From contig NZ_CP114903.1 of NCBI RefSeq assembly GCF_027497255.1, forward strand, positions 1,736,001-1,800,000: DNA of 64,000 bases, in the 5' to 3' direction. Under the pieces are notes generated by a model. It saw only the letters and a program-made list of their open reading frames with translations. It made no database searches and was not told where the DNA came from. The position numbers and the translations under genes are program-made. The stretch comes from Micromonospora sp. WMMD882 (GTDB lineage: Bacteria > Actinomycetota > Actinomycetes > Mycobacteriales > Micromonosporaceae). This document shows positions 16,646-25,267 of this stretch, one piece after another (position 1 is the stretch's first letter; every line of letters begins with the position of its first letter).

Positions 16646-17727
16646 CCCGGCCCGCGCCGCAGGCCGGTCTCCGGGTCGAAGACGTGCACGTCGGGCCAGC
16701 GGACGGTGACCCGCACGGCCGCCCCGACGGCGGGTCGACGCGCGGCCGGGACCCGGGCCACCACCGGATGCCCGCCGGCCAGCGTCAGATAGGCGTACGC
16801 GTCCTCGCCGACCACCTCGACCCGGTCCACCACCGCCGGCCCGCCGTCGCCGGCGCCCCCGGCGACCCGACCGTCCCCGGCTGCCGCGTCGCCGGCCGGG
16901 GTGGGAGCGGCCAGCCGGACCACCTCGGCCCGGAAGCCGAGCTGCCCGTCCGCCCCCGGCGGCGGGTCACCGGTCGGGGTCAACGCGCCCGCCGGGAGCA
17001 GGTTCATCGCCGGTGACCCGACGAACCGGGCCACGAACACGCTGGCCGGGGCCCGCCAGATCTGCTCCGGCGTGCCGACCTGCTCGACCCGGCCGGCGCG
17101 CAGCACCGCGATCCGGTCGGCCAGCACCAGCGCCTCGGTCTGGTCGTGGGTGACGTGCACCATCGTCGCGCCGAGCCGGTCGTGCAGGGCGCGCAGCTCG
17201 GCACGCATCTGCACCCGCAACGCCTGGTCCAGGTTGGACAGCGGCTCGTCGAGCAGGAACACGGCCGGCTCGCGGACCAGGGCCCGGGCCAGCGCCACCC
17301 GCTGCCGCTCCCCGCCGGAGAGCTGCCCGGGACGGCGACCGAGCAGGTCCGCGCAGCCCACCGTCTCGGCCGCGGCGCGGGCCCGCTGCCGGGCCGCCGC
17401 ACGGGGCACGTCGCGCACCTGGAGGCCGAAGGCGATGTTCTCGGCGACGCTCAGGTGCGGGAACAGCGCGTACGACTGGAAGACCATGGAGACGTCGCGC
17501 AGGCCCGGACGCAGGCCGGTGACGTCCCGCCCGGCGACGGCGACCCGGCCGGCGGTGACCGGCTCCAGCCCGGCCGTCACCCGCAGCACCGTCGACTTGC
17601 CCGCCCCGGACGGGCCGAGCACCACCAGCAGCTCCCCACGCGCCACCGTGAGGTCGACGTCGTGCAGCACCCGCGTGCCCCGGTACGCGGCGCACACACC
17701 GGTCAGGGCCAGTCCCGGCGCGCTCAA
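16642..17727 (-). CDS. carbohydrate ABC transporter ATPase (MalK/UgpC type)
   Basis: A 361-residue ATPase: Walker A GPSGAGKST, Q-loop VFQSYALFPHL, signature LSGGERQRV, Walker B FLLDEPLSNLD, H-loop VTHDQTEA, and a C-terminal OB/TOBE regulatory region containing an Ala/Gly-rich insert. The start is TTG 17727, overlapping the binding-protein stop in TTGA; translation further upstream in this frame is antisense-like nonsense. A self-encoded ATPase is worth noting because many actinobacterial sugar transporters rely on a shared MsiK encoded elsewhere. Confidence 0.9.
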   Translation of the reverse strand: MSAPGLALTGVCAAYRGTRVLHDVDLTVARGELLVVLGPSGAGKSTVLRVTAGLEPVTAGRVAVAGRDVTGLRPGLRDVSMVFQSYALFPHLSVAENIAFGLQVRDVPRAAARQRARAAAETVGCADLLGRRPGQLSGGERQRVALARALVREPAVFLLDEPLSNLDQALRVQMRAELRALHDRLGATMVHVTHDQTEALVLADRIAVLRAGRVEQVGTPEQIWRAPASVFVARFVGSPAMNLLPAGALTPTGDPPPGADGQLGFRAEVVRLAAPTPAGDAAAGDGRVAGGAGDGGPAVVDRVEVVGEDAYAYLTLAGGHPVVARVPAARRPAVGAAVRVTVRWPDVHVFDPETGLRRGPG

Positions 17728-19049
17728 CCCCGCTCGCCCCGGGCGAAGACCGGTCGGGTCTCCGTGTCGAGCTGACGGATCACGTCGTCCAGCCGGTCCC
17801 CCCGGTACATCGCGTTCTCCAGGATGCCGTAGCTGACGTCCTCGATCTCCGGCCAGGTCGACACGGTCGGCAGCGCCCGGACCGTCGGGACGGCGTCCAG
17901 GAACACCTTCGCGTTGCGCGGCGGCCGGGTCGGGTCGAGGAAGGCCGGCGAGTTCGCCACCTTCGTGTGCGAGGGCACGGTCCGGCCGGTCGCGGCGATG
18001 ATCCGCTGCCCCTCCTCGGCGATCGCGAACTCCAGGAACTCCCACGCCGCGGACTTGTTCCGGGCGCCCTTCGGCATGCAGTACGCGTCGGAGTGCAGCA
18101 CCCCTACCGGCTGCCGGTAGACCGGCAGCGGGGCCACGTCCCACTCGAAACCGGTGACCGTGCGGAAGGTGGTGGTGGCCCGGCGGGACGTCATCAGCAT
18201 GGCGAGCCGACCGTTGGTGAAGCGGGACTCGTCGTCCTCGGCCTCCACCTCCTCGTCGGTCGGCGTCACCCCGTACGCCTGGCGCAGGTCGATCAGGTTC
18301 TTCAACGCCTCCCGGGCGGCCGGGCTGTCCAGGGTCAGCCGGGTCGGCTTCGCCGGGTCGTCGACGATCTCGCCACCGTTGGACCAGACGAACGGGGCCA
18401 GCCGGATGACGGACGGCTCGACGCCCAGCCCGTGCACCGCCGGCCGCGCCGCCGCCCCCTCGCTCTCGGTGCCCCTCACGATCGCCCCGTTGCCGGCGCG
18501 GGTCATCAGGGTGGCCGTCCGCACCAGGTCGTTCCAGGTCCAGCCGGCCTTCGGCTCGGGCACCCCGTACCGCGCGAACAGGGTGCGGTTGTAGTAGACG
18601 GCCAGACTGGAGACGTTCTGCGGCAGGCAGAGCTGCCGGCCGTCCCACGTGAAGGCGTCCATCGCCACCGGGTAGTAGTCGGCCGGGTCGAGCACGTCCG
18701 AGCCGGCGATCCGGTCGTCCAGCGGCTCGATCACGCCCTTGGCGGCGAACTGGCCGTAGAAGCGGTAGTTCATCAGGAACAGGTCCGGCGGGGCGCCCCC
18801 GGCGACCGAGGTGGACAACCGGGCCAGCAGGTCCTTGCGGTCACTGGCCTCGACGAGCTGCACCCGCGAGTCCGGGCGTCGCTGCTGGTAGGCGTCGATC
18901 AGGGTGCGGTAGGCGGCGAGCTCCTCGGGCGCGCCGAACACCAGCAGCCGCACCGGGTCGTCCGCCGACGGCCGGTCGTCGGCTCCACAGCCGGTGGCGA
19001 GCAGCACGGTGGACAGCAGCAGCGCGAGCAGCGCCTTGGGTCGCATCAT
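17724..19049 (-). CDS. carbohydrate ABC transporter substrate-binding lipoprotein
   Basis: A 441-residue extracellular binding protein of the family 1 type. The lipoprotein signal ends in LLATGCGAD, so the Cys is lipidated and the protein stays on the outer membrane face. Conserved blocks include PDLFLMNYRFYGQFAAKGVIEPLDD-like hinge text and WEFLEFAIAEEGQR near the C-terminus. It overlaps genes on both sides by 4 bp, so the four transporter genes are tightly coupled. Confidence 0.92.
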   Translation of the reverse strand: MMRPKALLALLLSTVLLATGCGADDRPSADDPVRLLVFGAPEELAAYRTLIDAYQQRRPDSRVQLVEASDRKDLLARLSTSVAGGAPPDLFLMNYRFYGQFAAKGVIEPLDDRIAGSDVLDPADYYPVAMDAFTWDGRQLCLPQNVSSLAVYYNRTLFARYGVPEPKAGWTWNDLVRTATLMTRAGNGAIVRGTESEGAAARPAVHGLGVEPSVIRLAPFVWSNGGEIVDDPAKPTRLTLDSPAAREALKNLIDLRQAYGVTPTDEEVEAEDDESRFTNGRLAMLMTSRRATTTFRTVTGFEWDVAPLPVYRQPVGVLHSDAYCMPKGARNKSAAWEFLEFAIAEEGQRIIAATGRTVPSHTKVANSPAFLDPTRPPRNAKVFLDAVPTVRALPTVSTWPEIEDVSYGILENAMYRGDRLDDVIRQLDTETRPVFARGERG

Positions 19050-19903
19050 CGTCCGTTCCGGTCGGGGTCGTAGGGGCGCAGGAAACGCCGCTGGGCGAGC
19101 ACGAACACCAGCAGCGCCGGCGCCGTGGCGAAGACGGCGCCGGCCAGGAACACCGGGAAGTTCGTCGGATCCAGCACCGACAGCGAACGCAACGCCAGCG
19201 GCAGGGTGAACAGGTCACGGTCGTAGACGTAGACCAGCGGGTCGAGGAAGTTCGACCAGGTCAGCACGAACGTCAACGCGGTCAGGCCGGCGGTCACCGG
19301 GCGGACCAGCGGCAACGCCATCCGCCACCAGATCCGCACCGGGCTCAGGTCCTCCACCAGGCAGGCGTCGTACAGCTCCGCCGGCAGCGCCCGGAACGCC
19401 AGGTAGTACACCAGGACGTACAGGGGTGAGGTGCCGATCAGCGCCGGGGCGACCAACGGCGCCAGGGTATCGGTCAGGCCGAACATCCGGAAGATCGTGA
19501 ACCGGGGCACCAGCAGCGCGGTGGCCGGCACCATCAACGCCACCAGGGACGCCGCGACGACGGCGGCGGCGGCACGCGGGGCGAGCCGGGCCGTGGCGAA
19601 CCCGGCCAGCGAGGCGACCAGCACGCTCAGCGGCACGGCGACCACCGCGACCAGCACCGAGTTGAGCGAGGCGCGCAGCAGACCGCCCAGCTCCACGGCC
19701 TGCCGGTAGCCGGTGGCGCTGACCGGGTCCGGCGCCAGCCGGGGGGTCGGCGGCGGTGGCAGGCCGGGCTCGGTGAGCGAGCCGGAGACCAGCAGCAGCA
19801 ACGGCGGCACGAAGACCAGCAGGACGAAGACCGCGCCGAGCGTCCGCCACGTCCGCGACCAGCCTCCGGGCAGCGGTGGGGGGCCGCTCGCGCGGCCCCC
19901 CAC
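19046..19903 (-). CDS. carbohydrate ABC transporter permease (MalG/UgpE type)
   Basis: A 285-residue, six-span permease with the EAA docking loop YDACLVEDLSPVRIWWRMALP. GTG start 28 nt downstream of the BNR-repeat gene. The gene order permease-binding protein-ATPase-permease is unusual; binding protein first is the common order. Short Pro-rich N-terminus precedes the first span. Confidence 0.9.
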   Translation of the reverse strand: MGGRASGPPPLPGGWSRTWRTLGAVFVLLVFVPPLLLLVSGSLTEPGLPPPPTPRLAPDPVSATGYRQAVELGGLLRASLNSVLVAVVAVPLSVLVASLAGFATARLAPRAAAAVVAASLVALMVPATALLVPRFTIFRMFGLTDTLAPLVAPALIGTSPLYVLVYYLAFRALPAELYDACLVEDLSPVRIWWRMALPLVRPVTAGLTALTFVLTWSNFLDPLVYVYDRDLFTLPLALRSLSVLDPTNFPVFLAGAVFATAPALLVFVLAQRRFLRPYDPDRNGR

Positions 19904-19931
19904 CCGGTCGACTCCGATGATCGTCTACCGC

Positions 19932-22742
19932 CTAGCCGAGGCTGAGCTGCCAGGCGGACAGCCCGTGCGAGGCGGCGTAGAGGATCCGCTCGCCCGGCAC
20001 GACGGTGAGCCCGGCGACCTCCACGTTCGGCATGCCCGGGGCGGCCTTCACCCAGCTCCTGCCGCCCTTGCGGAGCTTCAGCACGCCGAAGTCGGTGGCC
20101 GCGTAGAGGGTGCCGGTCACGTCGTCCCGGACCAGGTCGGTGACCGGCTGGTCGCCGAAGTCGTACGACCGGTCGACCCAGGTCGCCCCGGCGCCCGCCG
20201 CCGTCACCTCGAACACGTGCCCCACCGTGGTCGGGGTGTTCGAGTTGAACCCGCTGTACGAGACCCACGTCCGGTTCGGGTTCGCCGGGTCGACGTGGAC
20301 GCTGGTGACGAAGCGGTTCGGGGTGGTCGGGGTGTCGATCCGGGTCCAGGTGACCGCCGAGGCCGGCTCGGCGTCCACGTTGTGGCTGACGAAGACGCGC
20401 CCGGTGCTGGTGGCCGCGTACGCGGTCGACGAGTCGGTGCCGACCCGCTCGACCACCGACACCGCGCCGCCGGCCCGGTCACCCCACGCGGCGTCGGTGA
20501 GCCGGGTGCCGCCCAGCTCCTCCCAGTCGCCGCAGACGTCCTCGTAGGTGCCGTTCCAGGAGTTGCAGATCCGGTTCGCCTCCTCGACCGACCGGTCCCC
20601 CAGCCCGAACGTCTTGGTGCGGTAGACGGTGCGGCCGGTGCCGGCGAACATGGTGCCGCTGACCTTCGGGTCACTGATGTGCGGGGCGTAGAACAGCGTG
20701 TTCGCGTGGCCGAAGATCGGGTCGGAGACGGTGATCCAGTCGGCGACGTCCCCGTTGTCGAAGTTCACCTCGGGGGTGGCGTCGAAGAACGTGTGGAAGC
20801 GGAACTCCGGCCGGGCCACGTCGAATCCGGACGCGCCGCCGTCACCGATCATCGTGTTGACCCAGCGCCTGCGCTGGCCCTTGTTCTCCCAGGTGCCGTT
20901 GTCCTGGGTGCCGCCCTGGAGCAGCGTGTGGTCGTGCGGGCTCACCGAGAGGCTGACGTACTGCAACGTCGACATGCCGTTGTTGATCCCGTCGAGCTTC
21001 TCCGGGATCCGGGACAGCATCTGCCGGCAGCGGGTCTTCTGCGCCTCGGTGGTGAGGCCCCGGTCCGGGTTGTCGCACCACGCCGACCGGTCCACGAACC
21101 GGCCGTTGGAGCGCATCACGCCACCGTCGCTGGCCTCGAAGAACTGGTACGGGTTGCCCGGCCGGGTGACCAGCGCGTGCTGGTCCGGGTGCAGGCCGTT
21201 GGGGTGCAGCTCGTCGGTGCCGTCGTAGGTCATGTCGGTGCCGCTGACCCCGGCGTCGGTGGAGAGCACCACCGCCCGCTTGTGCGCGACGGTCTCGCCG
21301 TACACGTAGGACCCGCCGGTGTAGACGATGTCCGGGTGGCCCTTCGGGGTGTGCACGAACAGGTCGTACCAGCACTGGCCGGTGCACTGGTTGTAGGTGG
21401 CGTAGCCCGGGTCCGCCGGGTTCGAGCTGGACAGGTCGGTGAAGGTGGGCGCGCCGGTGGCCACGTCGTCGCTGCGGAACAGCCGCGAGTACGGGTTGCC
21501 GGTGTTGCCCTCGTAGACGTACATCCGGGTCCTGCCGTCGGGCAGCTTCGTGACGTCGATCGCCGGGCGGGTCTGGAACACCGCCCGGTTCAGCGAGTCC
21601 TTGATCTGGGTCCAGGTCGCGCCGCCGTCCGGCGAGCGCCAGACCCCCCGGGCGTACGAGGCGGCGTACACGATCTCGGGGTTGCCCGGGTCGAGCTTGA
21701 CGTAGCGGACGCCGCGCGGCGAGCAGGCCGCGGTGTTGTTCCACTCGGCGGCGCTGCCGGTGCACTCGCCGGCGTTCGCCGAGCCGTTGTGCACGAACGC
21801 CCACTTCTTCCCACCGTCGGTGGACTTGTACAGCCCCCACTTGGCGGCGTCCGGCACCGGCCGGGTCACGCCGGTGCAGCAGGAGCTGGACATGCCGCGC
21901 AGCGCGGTGGTGGTGGCCACGTAGAGGGTCTTCGGGTCCCCCGGCTTGATGGTGATCTCACCAATGCCCTTGCCGGCGAGAGCGTCCTTGCCGAGCGGGC
22001 CCTGCCAGGTCAGGCCACCGTTGGTGGACTTGTAGAGGCCGACGCCGGCGACGCAACCGGAGGCGCAGGTGTTCGCCTCGCCGGTGCCGACGTACACGGT
22101 CAGGCCGGTCTGGTCGTTGCGGTCGATGACCACCGAGCCAGCGGCGTTGATGCCGAGCGGCCCGCCGAGGTAGATCCAGTTGGGTTGCGGGGCGAGCACG
22201 TTCAGGGTGCCCCACACCCCGCCGCCGGCCGGGGTCACGTACGCCCGGCAGAGCAGCGGCCTGCAGTCCGGGGCGATGTCGATCGAGGTGACCCGGCCAC
22301 CGGCGACGTACTCGTTGGGGACGTAGTTGTAGGCGTTGCGCAGCTCGGTGAACGGGTAGAGGGCCTCGCTCGGCCCGACGTTCGTCCATTTCGCGGTCGC
22401 CGCGCCCCGGGCGGCGGCGTCGACGCGCCGCTCGGCCTTCACGTACGCGTCCTTCGAGCGGTCCAACTGGGCGATGCTTATCGAGTCCGCCGGGTACGCC
22501 CGTTCGAGAAGTTCCTGCTGGGCGGCGTTGCCCGGGCCGTCCGGCGACATCCCGTCGTTGCCCGGCGCCGCCTGGCGCAGCCGTTCCAGGTGGCCGGCGA
22601 GTCGGCCGGGAAGCTCGCCGTCCCCGGTGGCGGTGACCGGCGCGACCTCGATGCCGGAGTAGTGGAGGCCGGCGAGTCCGGTGGTGGCCACCAGGGCCCC
22701 GACCGCGAGTCCGACGAGTAGGTGACGACGTCTGCGCTTCAC
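19932..22742 (-). CDS. large secreted BNR/sortilin-type beta-propeller protein, glycosyl hydrolase GH74-like
   Basis: A 936-residue exported protein: basic N-terminus and hydrophobic core (LLVGLAVGALVATTGL) form a signal peptide or anchor; the body is a beta-propeller with Asp-box repeats of the S-x-D-G-G-x-T-W type (STNGGLTWQG, STDGGKKWAF, SPDGGATWTQI and others). Such propellers occur in xyloglucanases, sialidases and VPS10-like proteins; without the catalytic Asp pair confirmed, enzymatic activity is a guess. GTG 22742 is preceded by AGGAGG. It heads the carbohydrate ABC operon with only 28 nt to the permease gene, so it may bind or cut the sugar polymer imported by that system. Confidence 0.75.
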   Translation of the reverse strand: MKRRRRHLLVGLAVGALVATTGLAGLHYSGIEVAPVTATGDGELPGRLAGHLERLRQAAPGNDGMSPDGPGNAAQQELLERAYPADSISIAQLDRSKDAYVKAERRVDAAARGAATAKWTNVGPSEALYPFTELRNAYNYVPNEYVAGGRVTSIDIAPDCRPLLCRAYVTPAGGGVWGTLNVLAPQPNWIYLGGPLGINAAGSVVIDRNDQTGLTVYVGTGEANTCASGCVAGVGLYKSTNGGLTWQGPLGKDALAGKGIGEITIKPGDPKTLYVATTTALRGMSSSCCTGVTRPVPDAAKWGLYKSTDGGKKWAFVHNGSANAGECTGSAAEWNNTAACSPRGVRYVKLDPGNPEIVYAASYARGVWRSPDGGATWTQIKDSLNRAVFQTRPAIDVTKLPDGRTRMYVYEGNTGNPYSRLFRSDDVATGAPTFTDLSSSNPADPGYATYNQCTGQCWYDLFVHTPKGHPDIVYTGGSYVYGETVAHKRAVVLSTDAGVSGTDMTYDGTDELHPNGLHPDQHALVTRPGNPYQFFEASDGGVMRSNGRFVDRSAWCDNPDRGLTTEAQKTRCRQMLSRIPEKLDGINNGMSTLQYVSLSVSPHDHTLLQGGTQDNGTWENKGQRRRWVNTMIGDGGASGFDVARPEFRFHTFFDATPEVNFDNGDVADWITVSDPIFGHANTLFYAPHISDPKVSGTMFAGTGRTVYRTKTFGLGDRSVEEANRICNSWNGTYEDVCGDWEELGGTRLTDAAWGDRAGGAVSVVERVGTDSSTAYAATSTGRVFVSHNVDAEPASAVTWTRIDTPTTPNRFVTSVHVDPANPNRTWVSYSGFNSNTPTTVGHVFEVTAAGAGATWVDRSYDFGDQPVTDLVRDDVTGTLYAATDFGVLKLRKGGRSWVKAAPGMPNVEVAGLTVVPGERILYAASHGLSAWQLSLG

Positions 22743-23044
22743 GAGGGTCCCTCCTGCCGCCACGACCGACGCCGGATTGGCAACCGTCACTGGCAGCGTC
22801 CCAGGTGGAGGATCGCAGAGGTGATCTCGGCGGGCAATCCCCCCCACGGGCTGTCACGGCCTCGCCCCTTTCTCGACGATCGAGGCGTTCGCACAGGTGG
22901 GAGCGGTTGTCACGGCAGCGGGCAGGGAGAGGCAACGCCAAACCGTTATGAAAACGGTCCCCGGATCGCCGTGGTCACCGGCGGGTACCGTCCTCCCGGG
23001 GGACCCGACGATGCGGACGCTCGCAGCGGGCCACCCGGCGCCGG
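22743..23044. other. intergenic region upstream of the BNR/ABC operon
   Basis: A 302-nt stretch without a convincing gene. It holds the AGGAGG site of the BNR gene and a palindrome at 22942-22958 (ACCGTT, 5 nt, AACGGT) in a short A-rich patch that could be an operator or promoter element for the operon. Confidence 0.5.
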
Positions 23045-24004
23045 TCAGCCCCGGGTGGCGGCGCGGGGCTCGTCGGTGGGCGCCGGGTCGTCACGGGTGG
23101 CGGCGAGGCTCCAGCCGATGGACACCACGAGGGTGGCGACGATGACGCCCAGGGTCAGCGGAATGGGAAGTTTTCCGACCGGGGTCTCGGAGAGCACCAG
23201 TTTCACGCCGGCGAAGGCGAGCAGGAAGGCCAGGCCGTAGTGCAGCTTCGTGAAGCGGCGTAGCAGGCCGGCGAGGCAGAAGTAGAGACTGCGCAGGCCC
23301 AGCACGGCGAAGGCGTTGGCGGCCCAGACGATGAACGTGCTGGTGGTGATGGCCAGGATCGCGGCGACGGAGTCCACAGCGAAGATCAGGTCGGTGGCTT
23401 CGACCGCGACGAGGACGACCAGGAGCAACGTCGCGACGCGCCTGCCGTCGGCGCGGATGAAGAACCGGTCACCGTGGTAGCGGGCGTCGGTCGGGATGAT
23501 CCGGCGGACGAGGCGGACGACCAGGTTACGGTCGGGGTTCATCTCCGCGTCGTGCCGGAAGGCCATCTTCCAGCCGGTGTAGACGAGGAACAGGCCGAGG
23601 ACGTACGCGGTCCAGAAGAACGTCTCCAGCAGTTGCGCGCCGACGAAGATGAACACCAGGCGGAAGGCCAACGCGCCGACGACACCCCAGAAGAGCACCT
23701 TGTGCTGGTATGCGGCCGGGACCGCGAAGGAGGTGAAGATCAGCGCGAAGACGAAGACGTTGTCGACCGACAGGGCCTTCTCGATCAGGTAGCCGGCGTA
23801 GTAGGCGCCGGCCGCCTCGTCGCCCTGCCACACCCACAGCAGAGCGCCGAAGGCCAGGCCGGCGGCGATCCAGACGCCGGACCAGACGGCGGCCTCCCGG
23901 AAGCCGACGACGTGGTTGTCGCGGTGCAGGAACAGGTCGACCGCGAGCATCACGGCGATCGCCGCGGTCAGGGCCGCCCAGGCCCACCAGGGTACGGACA
24001 TCAC
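23045..24004 (-). CDS. TerC-family integral membrane metal exporter
   Basis: A 319-residue protein with about nine spans and the TerC/Alx core: acidic residues in EKALSVDNVFVFALI and EATDLIFAVDSVAAI, the two intramembrane motifs thought to carry metal. Members protect against manganese overload, in part by metallating or exporting in the secretion zone. The upstream leader contains a recognisable yybP-ykoY riboswitch, which supports a manganese role directly. The start is either GTG 24004 or the adjacent ATG 24001; a GGAGGG site precedes both. Single-gene transcription unit. Confidence 0.92.
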   Translation of the reverse strand: MMSVPWWAWAALTAAIAVMLAVDLFLHRDNHVVGFREAAVWSGVWIAAGLAFGALLWVWQGDEAAGAYYAGYLIEKALSVDNVFVFALIFTSFAVPAAYQHKVLFWGVVGALAFRLVFIFVGAQLLETFFWTAYVLGLFLVYTGWKMAFRHDAEMNPDRNLVVRLVRRIIPTDARYHGDRFFIRADGRRVATLLLVVLVAVEATDLIFAVDSVAAILAITTSTFIVWAANAFAVLGLRSLYFCLAGLLRRFTKLHYGLAFLLAFAGVKLVLSETPVGKLPIPLTLGVIVATLVVSIGWSLAATRDDPAPTDEPRAATRG

Positions 24005-24044
24005 GGGAAGCTCCCTCCGACCGGGCCGACGTCACCGCGTCGAC

Positions 24045-24160
24045 GGACTGGTCGAAGGTCTCCCCGAAGCCGCCTGCCCTGGCGGCCCGCGCGGCCGGGG
24101 CCCGGGTGGGCCCGTACTGACGACCGACGCGTCCGATGGCGGGTACTCCCCCTCGAACTG
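24045..24160 (-). promoter_or_regulatory. yybP-ykoY manganese riboswitch in the TerC leader
   Basis: On the minus strand the leader reads a GGGGGAGTAC box (24143-24152 area), then CGTCAGTACGGGCCC in the middle, then GGGGAGACCTTCGACC (near 24049-24064) about 45 nt before the TerC start. The paired GGGGAGTA and GAGACCTTCGA elements, with a GC-rich variable arm between them, are the conserved parts of this aptamer class, and TerC is its best-known target gene. By known behaviour, Mn2+ binding should raise TerC expression. Confidence 0.8.
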
Positions 24161-24190
24161 CGATCCATTATTCATGAAGCATGGATCGCA
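24159..24190. repeat. 10-bp inverted repeat at the 5' edge of the TerC leader
   Basis: TGCGATCCAT (24159-24168) and ATGGATCGCA (24181-24190) are perfect complements around a 12-nt AT-rich loop. The loop contains an AATAAT -10-like sequence for TerC on the minus strand, so this may be an operator; it is also placed to end the oligopeptide operon transcript. Confidence 0.5.
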
Positions 24191-24226
24191 TGTCTAGGGT
24201 CGGTCGCGCCGACGTCGGGACGCCTC

Positions 24227-25267
24227 CTACGGCGCTCCGGTCTCGGGGTGGTGGCAGGCGGTGGCCTGACTGCCGCCCGCCCTCGGCACCAGCGCGGGAA
24301 CCTCGACGGCACACAGGTCGGTGGCCTTCCCACAACGGGTCCGGAACCGGCACCCCGACGGCGGATCCAACGGCGTCGGCACGTCCCCGACCAACCGGAT
24401 CCGCCCCGCCGCCCCCACCCCGGACACGTCCGGCACCGCCGACAACAACGCCCGCGTGTACGGATGCTGCGGACGCCGGTAGATATCCGCCCGATCACCG
24501 ATCTCCACGATCCGCCCCAGATACATCACCGCCACCCGCTGCGACACATGCCGCACCACCGCCAGATCATGCGCGATGAACACGAACGCCAACCCCAGAT
24601 CCCGCTGCAACCCCCGCAACAGATTGATCACCTGCGCCTGGATCGACACATCCAACGCCGACACCGGCTCATCCGCCACGATCAACCTCGGCGACAACGC
24701 CAGAGCACGGGCGATCCCCACCCGCTGCCGCTGACCACCCGAAAACTCGTGCGGATACCGGTTGTAGTGCTCCGGGCTCAACCCCACCAGCTCCAACAAC
24801 TCCCGCACCCGGTTACGCACCCCACCCGGCGGAACGATCCCGTTGACCTCCAACGGCATCCCCACGATCCGCCCCACCGTGTGCCGGGGATTCAACGACG
24901 CGTACGGATCCTGAAAAACGATCTGCACGTCCTGCCGCAACCGACGCAACTCCCGCCCCCGGGCCCGACCGATGTCCCGCCCCGCGAACGTCACCGTCCC
25001 CGCCGTCGGATCCATCAACCGCACCAGCATCCGCCCGGTGGTGCTCTTACCGCAGCCGGACTCCCCCACCAGACCCAACGTCTGCCCCGCCGACACGGTG
25101 AAGTCCACCCCGTCGACCGCCCGCACCACACCCGACCGCCGCCACCCCTCCCGCACCGGAAAATGCTTCGTCAACCCGGCGACGGACAACAACGGCTCGA
25201 CCCCGGCAGCCACCGCGCCCGACCCGGCCCCGGCAGCTCCCGCGCCCGACCCGGCCCCGGCGGTCAC
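24227..25267 (-). CDS. oligopeptide/dipeptide ABC transporter ATPase (OppF/DppF type)
   Basis: A 346-residue ATPase: Walker [10 protein letters not shown], signature FSGGQRQRV, Walker [12 protein letters not shown], and the oligopeptide C-terminal extension with SGCRFRTRC and further Cys residues. GTG 25267 overlaps the OppD stop (GTGA). The first ~30 residues are an Ala/Gly linker made of a duplicated nine-residue unit encoded by a 27-bp tandem repeat. Its coding strand is far richer in TTG, GGG and GTG codons than the binding-protein and permease genes of the same operon. Confidence 0.9.
   Translation of the reverse strand: MTAGAGSGAGAAGAGSGAVAAGVEPLLSVAGLTKHFPVREGWRRSGVVRAVDGVDFTVSAGQTLGLVGESGCGKSTTGRMLVRLMDPTAGTVTFAGRDIGRARGRELRRLRQDVQIVFQDPYASLNPRHTVGRIVGMPLEVNGIVPPGGVRNRVRELLELVGLSPEHYNRYPHEFSGGQRQRVGIARALALSPRLIVADEPVSALDVSIQAQVINLLRGLQRDLGLAFVFIAHDLAVVRHVSQRVAVMYLGRIVEIGDRADIYRRPQHPYTRALLSAVPDVSGVGAAGRIRLVGDVPTPLDPPSGCRFRTRCGKATDLCAVEVPALVPRAGGSQATACHHPETGAP
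25208..25261. repeat. 27-bp tandem duplication in the OppF N-terminal linker
   Basis: Two consecutive 27-bp units (25208-25234 and 25235-25261) differ at only a few bases and encode AGAGSGAGA and AGAGSGAVA. Confidence 0.85.
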
